Shown here: piece after piece, positions 59,328 through 64,000 of the stretch
Layout of the letters: each line of letters opens with the position of its first letter
Numbering within the stretch: position 1 is the first letter of the stretch
Source of the DNA: CALODL01 sp942492115
GTDB taxonomy: Bacteria; Planctomycetota; Phycisphaerae; UBA1845; CAIVHJ01
Reading direction: 5' to 3'
Length of the DNA stretch: 64,000 bases
NCBI GenBank assembly: GCA_942492115.1
Contig: CALODL010000022.1
Span: forward strand, 124,001 to 188,000
Program-made: the position numbers and the translations under genes
Notes under the pieces: model-generated
What the model saw: the letters and a program-made list of their open reading frames with translations, nothing else
The model's database searches: none
Told to the model about the DNA's origin: nothing

Positions 59328-60683
59328 TCAATCGTCAGTGTCTTCGGTCCATGACTTGAGCTTGCGCTGCAGCGTTCGAACTGAAATACCGAGGGACTCC
59401 GCAGCCCGGGTCTTGTTGCCATCATGGCGGTCCAGGGCTTGCTGTACGGCTTGCTTTTCCAGGTCAGCGATGGTTGCCCCGGCCGGAATCTGCGGAGAGT
59501 CCTCGGGCGTATGGTCGGGACTCTTGATGTGGGGCGGAACGTCCTCGACTCCGAGCTGTGTGTCCTTGGCCATCACGACCATGCTCTCGAGGCAATTGGC
59601 CAGCTGTCGTACATTTCCTGGCCAGGGGAAGTCCTGGAGGAACATCATCAGTTCCTCATCGGGCTGCATCATGGGTCGCGCATTGGTTTCACAGAGTTGG
59701 GTGAGCAGGTGGTTGACCAGCAATGGGATATCCGCGCGACGCTGGCGCAATGAGGGCAAGTGAATACGCACGACGCTGAGACGGTAATACAGATCCTCTC
59801 TGAATTGCTCACGAGTGCACAAGTCCTGCAGATCGCGTGAGGTGGCCGCTACGACACGCGTGTTGCACGTGACTTCCGTATTTCCCCCAACCGGTGTAAT
59901 CACGCGGTTTTCCAGGACGCGCAGAAGCTTGGCTTGTGACTCCAGTGCAAAATCACCAATCTCGTCGATAAACAGAGTCCCGCCATCGGCTGCCTGAAAC
60001 CGCCCGACACGGTTGGATGTAGCACCGGTAAATGCACCCTTGATGTGCCCAAACAACTCGCTCTCTACCAGACTTTGCGGTACAGCAGCCATGTTGACCG
60101 CAACGAACGGCCCTCCTTTACGATTGCTGTGGGCATGGATGGACTGAGCGACAAGTTCTTTTCCCGTTCCGGATTCACCCGTGACCAGGATCGTGCTTTC
60201 TGCCAGAGCGGCCCGGCGAATACGATCGAAGACTTCGAGCATCGCGGGAGAACGCCCAATGATATTGTCGAACGCGATGTCATCTCCGAGTTCATCATGC
60301 TGCGGAGGTTCTGCTGCCCGATTTTCATTGCCAATATATTGTCTGACCAGACCCAGAAGTTCCTGTGGGTTGACTGGTTTGGTCAAGAAATTGGACGCCC
60401 CTAACTTCATTGATTCCACCGCGGTTTCGATATCGCCATGAGCGGTCACGAGGATAAATGGCGTAAACGGGCGCTTGCATTTCCAGGCATGCAGAAGATC
60501 CATGCCGCTCTGCGGGCCCATCCGCAGGTCGGTTATTACCAGATCGATCGATTCCTCGATGTGGGCGAGTGCCTCCTCTGCTCCACCGACGGCAACGACT
60601 GCGAACTCCTCGAGGCGGAGGATTCGCGCCAGTGCGTTGCGTTCAGACCGCTCATCTTCGACGATCAGTATCTTCCGGTTCAT
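59328..60683 (-). CDS. sigma-54-dependent response regulator, NtrC/AtoC type
   Basis: About 451 residues. The receiver has the acidic pair (VEDERSE), phospho-Asp in VITDLRMG (about residue 52) and Lys in FLTKP. The AAA+ domain has GESGTGKE and GAFTGA for sigma-54 contact; the C-terminus is a Fis-type HTH (NKTRAAESLGISVRTLQRKL). The sensor kinase gene upstream overlaps or abuts it. The start is GTG (60689) or ATG (60683, GGGG 5 bases upstream). Probable targets include the sigma-54 promoter at 59155. Confidence 0.95.
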   Translation of the reverse strand: MNRKILIVEDERSERNALARILRLEEFAVVAVGGAEEALAHIEESIDLVITDLRMGPQSGMDLLHAWKCKRPFTPFILVTAHGDIETAVESMKLGASNFLTKPVNPQELLGLVRQYIGNENRAAEPPQHDELGDDIAFDNIIGRSPAMLEVFDRIRRAALAESTILVTGESGTGKELVAQSIHAHSNRKGGPFVAVNMAAVPQSLVESELFGHIKGAFTGATSNRVGRFQAADGGTLFIDEIGDFALESQAKLLRVLENRVITPVGGNTEVTCNTRVVAATSRDLQDLCTREQFREDLYYRLSVVRIHLPSLRQRRADIPLLVNHLLTQLCETNARPMMQPDEELMMFLQDFPWPGNVRQLANCLESMVVMAKDTQLGVEDVPPHIKSPDHTPEDSPQIPAGATIADLEKQAVQQALDRHDGNKTRAAESLGISVRTLQRKLKSWTEDTDD

Positions 60684-60685
60684 GC

Positions 60686-62071
60686 TCACCCCACTGTACC
60701 TGAACTGGGTCTTGTTGTTCGTGGCATGCCGATCAAGAACGTTGTGCCATCCTCGGATGTTTCAAGATTGATGGCGCCGTCCGCTTCCTCGATGAAGCGT
60801 TTAACCAGAGCCAACCCGAGCCCACAACCTGATTCTTTGGTCGTGAAAAACGGATCGAAAATGCTGCCCAGCACGGCATCCGGCACTCCCGGGCCATTGT
60901 CCACCACGCGTATTTCAATCCAGGATTCGGACACACGCGTGCGAACTTCGATGATTCCGTGCGGTCCGGCGGCGTCTCGCGCATTGGACAACAAGTTAAG
61001 AATCGCCTGGCGGAACCGGTCGCGGTCCATACGGACGAACAGATCGTGATCGCCGAAACGGGTTTTTAGTTCGATGTCGTCATGTTCAACCACGCGCGCC
61101 ATGAAGTCGAGTATGTTGCGAATCTCATCTCTGAGATCGAACACTTCGATGCGGGCTCGATCGGGCCGTGCATAGCCCAGGATCGTCTTGAGCAAATTCT
61201 CCAGGCGCTCGATTTCCTGATCTGACTCAGTGACGATGTGCTCGATCTCTTCGCGAGAGTGGTCAAGATCGAGGCCGGGTTTGACGTGGAGCTTGATCGC
61301 GTGCAGGTTCAGTCGGAGCGCATTCAGTGGATTACGCACCTCGTGGGCCAGGGCTCCAGCCAGGCGACCCAATTCAATGAATTGTTGCGTGCGGGCCATA
61401 CCAAGGGCCTGCTGCAGGGCGGTGGTTCGGCGCGACAGAAAGAAGAGCGACAAGCCCGAGCCCAGCACGATCAGAATCGTAAGTCCGCCGATGACGAGCC
61501 AACGCCCGTATAGGTGACGGCGTTGTTTGGCCACAGCGTCATCCAGCCAGTTGACATCGAATCCTGAGTGGTATGAGCCGATGCGTGCGCCGTTGAATTT
61601 GATTGGAATTCTGATATCGAAGGCGAGTTGGCCGCCTGCGAGAATGGGGCTGGCCGTCATCACTACGTTGTCGCCGGCTTCAGGCAGGCTGTCGATGAAC
61701 CACTGGTCATCAAGGCGTTTGCCCCGGTGTTGTTTCTCGGTGTGCCTGACAACCCGGCCGTCGACATCCAGCAAGGCGGCGTAGAGACGCTGTGCTTCGC
61801 GCGGTACGACCTCTTGCCAGAACCTGTCGAGCCACTTGGCCTCATGCAGTGCGGACAACTGGTTTGCATCAGGTCGATCTTCGAGATAGTACTCAATCCG
61901 TCCTACCGTTCTTTCGGCGTGAGAGCGCAAACGATTGACTTCGCTGAGCAACAGCGCCCGCCGGGCATCTGACATGTCGCGCCATGCACCCCAGCCAGTG
62001 ACGCCCAATACCAGCGCTAGTGCGGCGCCGAGGCACAGATACGCGGCGATACTCGAGTTCACTTCTTTCAC
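60686..62071 (-). CDS. membrane sensor histidine kinase
   Basis: A 461-residue kinase with TM1 (10-29), a periplasmic PAS/Cache-like sensor, TM2 (191-213), and a cytoplasmic kinase: H-box LAHEVRNPLN (His243), N-box NLLSNARDA, G-boxes DNGPGVP and GCGLGLALVKRF. It should phosphorylate the overlapping NtrC-type regulator. The start is a GTG. A typical NtrB-like family, signal unknown. Confidence 0.94.
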   Translation of the reverse strand: MKEVNSSIAAYLCLGAALALVLGVTGWGAWRDMSDARRALLLSEVNRLRSHAERTVGRIEYYLEDRPDANQLSALHEAKWLDRFWQEVVPREAQRLYAALLDVDGRVVRHTEKQHRGKRLDDQWFIDSLPEAGDNVVMTASPILAGGQLAFDIRIPIKFNGARIGSYHSGFDVNWLDDAVAKQRRHLYGRWLVIGGLTILIVLGSGLSLFFLSRRTTALQQALGMARTQQFIELGRLAGALAHEVRNPLNALRLNLHAIKLHVKPGLDLDHSREEIEHIVTESDQEIERLENLLKTILGYARPDRARIEVFDLRDEIRNILDFMARVVEHDDIELKTRFGDHDLFVRMDRDRFRQAILNLLSNARDAAGPHGIIEVRTRVSESWIEIRVVDNGPGVPDAVLGSIFDPFFTTKESGCGLGLALVKRFIEEADGAINLETSEDGTTFLIGMPRTTRPSSGTVG

Positions 62072-62335
62072 GGTCCCGGATCCTCACGCAAGTCTGTACC
62101 ACGGAGCAAGCGTTGTGCCACGCCGGGGACGCGGAAACAAGACCTCCTGGCAGCGTCGGTACCCGGGCAACAGATGCGATCGTATTGCCGCTCAAGACAT
62201 TAAGGATGCCACTGGCCTCGGGCAGTGGCGACAAATTGTCGCCCCCGGGTGGTACATCGGGACGACAGATTGACCCACGGGGTTCCCGTTAATGGTCGGG
62301 AAGTGGGTGGGGCGCGGTTGGAACGGCATGTGCCC

Positions 62336-62860
62336 ATGGTCTCTGACATGCGCGACGACGCCACAGGTCAGATCACGAAGCGAACACTGGTGCGTTTGCC
62401 CACACCCCTGTTTGACGAGGTGCGTTCGCTGGCGGAACTGGAGCTACGGAGCATCAACAGCCAAATCATCTGCATGTTGCGTCGCAGTCTCGATGATCGC
62501 CGTGATCATGCACAGCAGCGCAAGGAAGATGGCCCGAGAAGTGGAGGACCCATAGTGATAGTATGCGAGAACACGAATATCGGCTCGAACTCACAAGCAG
62601 GCATGATCCAAGGCCCCTCGAGGTTCAATCGTGTCCGGAAATTCATTGGGCCATTCGAGGGCGATGCCAAGACCATGACGATGGGCATCGCGGCGAATGA
62701 GTTCCGCGGTGTCGTTTTGCAGGCTAGCAAGACGGCACCATCCTCGGAACGCAGAGTCAGGAGTACGTTGCCTTCGCGAAACATATCGGTTGATACGTTT
62801 CTTATCAGGCGACAGGCACCCGTCGCCTTGTTCCGTGACCCGGCGCGGACCACTCAATGA
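62336..62860 (+). CDS. Arc-like ribbon-helix-helix protein, C-terminus uncertain
   Basis: About 174 residues by frame. Residues ~10-50 (QITKRTLVRLPTPLFDEVRS, then INSQIICMLRRSL) match an Arc/MetJ-type ribbon-helix-helix that binds DNA as a dimer. The remaining ~110 residues have no recognisable domain and may be partly read-through non-coding sequence. It lies immediately left of the tRNA-Arg remnant, a setting in which mobile-element regulators are common. Confidence 0.55.
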   Translation: MVSDMRDDATGQITKRTLVRLPTPLFDEVRSLAELELRSINSQIICMLRRSLDDRRDHAQQRKEDGPRSGGPIVIVCENTNIGSNSQAGMIQGPSRFNRVRKFIGPFEGDAKTMTMGIAANEFRGVVLQASKTAPSSERRVRSTLPSRNISVDTFLIRRQAPVALFRDPARTTQ

Positions 62861-62870
62861 CTTAGAACGA

Positions 62871-62935
<65 letters not shown>

Positions 62936-63389
62936 GTGCGACGGGACCTGTAACCTCTTGCACCACAAATATGACACAGAACAGGCAATTTGCAAACCAT
63001 TGCGTTGATTTCGCTGCATTTCATCACAAAACGTATCAAGTATACGTTTTGCCTCGCGCGTACGCGCGAGGCCGTATCCAACGTACTATGTATATCGCAA
63101 CGGGCGGCAAGTGTCAGTGACGGTCCAGGCGATGAGTCCAGCCGAAAACTTCAATCCCACTCCATATCCATTTGGCGTGTTGATTTGCGAAGATGAAGAT
63201 TACACCTTGGGGACGCCGCTCTTTCCAACACCGGGAGGGCGTTGCGGTGATGCGGTTAGTCCTGCTGATCCAAGCGCTCGAATACCTCCGAGTAATTACA
63301 TCATTCCATAATAAGTGGGTGTTATGATGGCACGCGAGTCTACAGCCAAGCGGCAACAGCACTTAGTCACCGAGCTCGGAGAATCCAAA
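62936..63389. other. AT-richer non-coding region right of the tRNA remnant
   Basis: Contains the paired palindromes at 63028-63072 and the leader of the exported-protein gene. A 66-codon open frame (63111-63311) starts with a GTG, has no clear ribosome site or family and is not annotated. This segment would lie inside the element if the remnant is an attachment scar. Confidence 0.4.
63028..63072. repeat. two adjacent inverted repeats
   Basis: First, AAAACGTAT (63028-63036) and ATACGTTTT (63042-63050) around a CAAGT loop. Directly next to it is a perfect 22-bp GC-rich palindrome centred at 63061/63062 (GCCTCGCGCG, then TA, then CGCGCGAGGC at its ends). They differ sharply in base composition. 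Possible roles are a recombination or operator site or paired transcription terminators; no U tract is present. Confidence 0.75.
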
Positions 63390-64000
63390 ATGCTCAGAAT
63401 CGGCATCGTGGCGATCGCGATATTCTACTTCGCAGAGTTCTCCCGAGCGGGGGTACCGGCTCAGAACCAGAGGGGAGAAAGACGTGCTGAACGAGGCATT
63501 CCGCAACCGGATTCGCCGTATGATTCGATTAAGGCGTATGAGGCGGTTCTGCGCCTTGACGAAGGCGACCGTCGCGTGGCTCTTCGCCGCATCGTAAGTA
63601 GTGATGATATGATGTTCCGCGCGTCGGCGGCTAGCGAGTTGTTTCGATTAGGTCATCAAGAAGACGCGGCATTTGTCGTGCCCTGGGTTGCCGGTTGGCA
63701 GCCGCGTGAGCAGCTCGAGCTGCTACAGGGGCTGCCGCTTGTCGGGCCGACACGCGCGGAATCTGTGGCGCTGGCTCGAGAGATCCTGCGTGGCAGCGTG
63801 ATACCACAGAACGAGGCTGTGCATCGACGTCATCCCAGCGCGTTGGGAGCAGCTGCAGTGTTTCTTGCATATCACACTGCAAATCGCAGCGAGGTCAAGC
63901 TGGTGGAGAATGTTATACGGCGCCACCCCGGGCATTATGGTTTGTGGATGGCATTGTCGCTGATGGGGCCGAGTGATGAGTTAACAGAGCTAGCCAAGGA
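63390..64000 (+). CDS. exported protein of unknown function, cut by right edge
   Basis: An open frame from the ATG at 63390 (GGAG 8 bases upstream) continues to the last base of the window. It begins MLRIGIVAIAIFYFAEFSRA, a probable signal peptide, and then a helical, polar region (YEAVLRLDEGDRRVALRRIV; ASAASELFRLGHQEDAAFVV) with a HEAT/PBS-repeat-like pattern. Two other ATGs (63324, 63327) precede it in frame. The 203 residues seen are not enough for a family. Confidence 0.7.
   Translation, partial: MLRIGIVAIAIFYFAEFSRAGVPAQNQRGERRAERGIPQPDSPYDSIKAYEAVLRLDEGDRRVALRRIVSSDDMMFRASAASELFRLGHQEDAAFVVPWVAGWQPREQLELLQGLPLVGPTRAESVALAREILRGSVIPQNEAVHRRHPSALGAAAVFLAYHTANRSEVKLVENVIRRHPGHYGLWMALSLMGPSDELTELAK

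Noticed and set aside
63111..63311. 66-codon frame starting with GTG
   Set aside because: No ribosome site, no family and a Pro-rich composition; left as unsupported.

Overview
The window looks like a chromosomal segment of a planctomycete, probably Phycisphaerae-like. Evidence: a planctomycete-style ECF sigma factor overlapping a Ser/Thr kinase-TPR gene, a lysine/alanine-rich histone H1-like protein, a PEP-CTERM-like exported protein, and many conserved membrane or zinc-ribbon proteins with no clear family. GC content is moderately high throughout. This assignment is inference, since there is no rRNA in the window.

Layout. 1-10.3 kb (mostly minus strand): envelope proteins (RDD protein, lipoprotein), parB with three parS sites just upstream, a GT-C-like membrane protein, zinc-ribbon membrane proteins and an exported TPR protein. 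10.4-12.3 kb (plus): free-methionine-sulfoxide reductase, rhodanese, degenerate receiver and CPBP protease. 12.4-18.8 kb: DinB-like protein, an ABC exporter with an unusual extracytoplasmic insert, aspS, a GntR/LacI-type regulator and the histone-like protein. 19.0-26.2 kb (minus): the replication cluster mnmE-gyrB-dciA-dnaN-dnaA, with an AT-rich dnaA/dnaN gap as a candidate origin. 26.5-29.5 kb (plus): a membrane protein, a VKOR-DsbA fusion and thyX. The strand switch at dnaA fits an origin near 24.6-26.5 kb.

29.9-46.3 kb: a PTPS-family enzyme with an animal-type active site, a kinase remnant, a Kazal protein, Sel1, GT87 and PAS proteins, a hydrolase, a tRNA-Asn-like gene one base short in its anticodon arm, a slipin, then the most notable gene: a thioredoxin-fold protein whose first active-site Cys codon is an in-frame TGA (UxxC) followed by a SECIS-like hairpin, split into two reading frames by ordinary gene finding. 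Next come PEP-CTERM-like and exported proteins, the ECF/kinase pair, a STAS protein and a cysteine-synthase-like enzyme.

46.5-52.5 kb: an RNA-repair locus (divergent rtcR and rtcBA with a good sigma-54 promoter), then an ECF sigma/anti-sigma/periplasmic sensor operon. 52.5-62.1 kb: S9 peptidase, SnoaL-like and YCF48-like proteins, dodecin, BON and DUF2383 stress-type proteins (one pair behind a second sigma-54-like promoter) and a sigma-54 two-component system. The right edge has an RHH protein, a 3'-half tRNA-Arg(CCT) remnant that resembles an integration scar, paired palindromes, and an exported protein cut by the window end.

Recurring themes are thiol/selenol redox chemistry, envelope functions, sigma-54 control and origin-proximal chromosome segregation.
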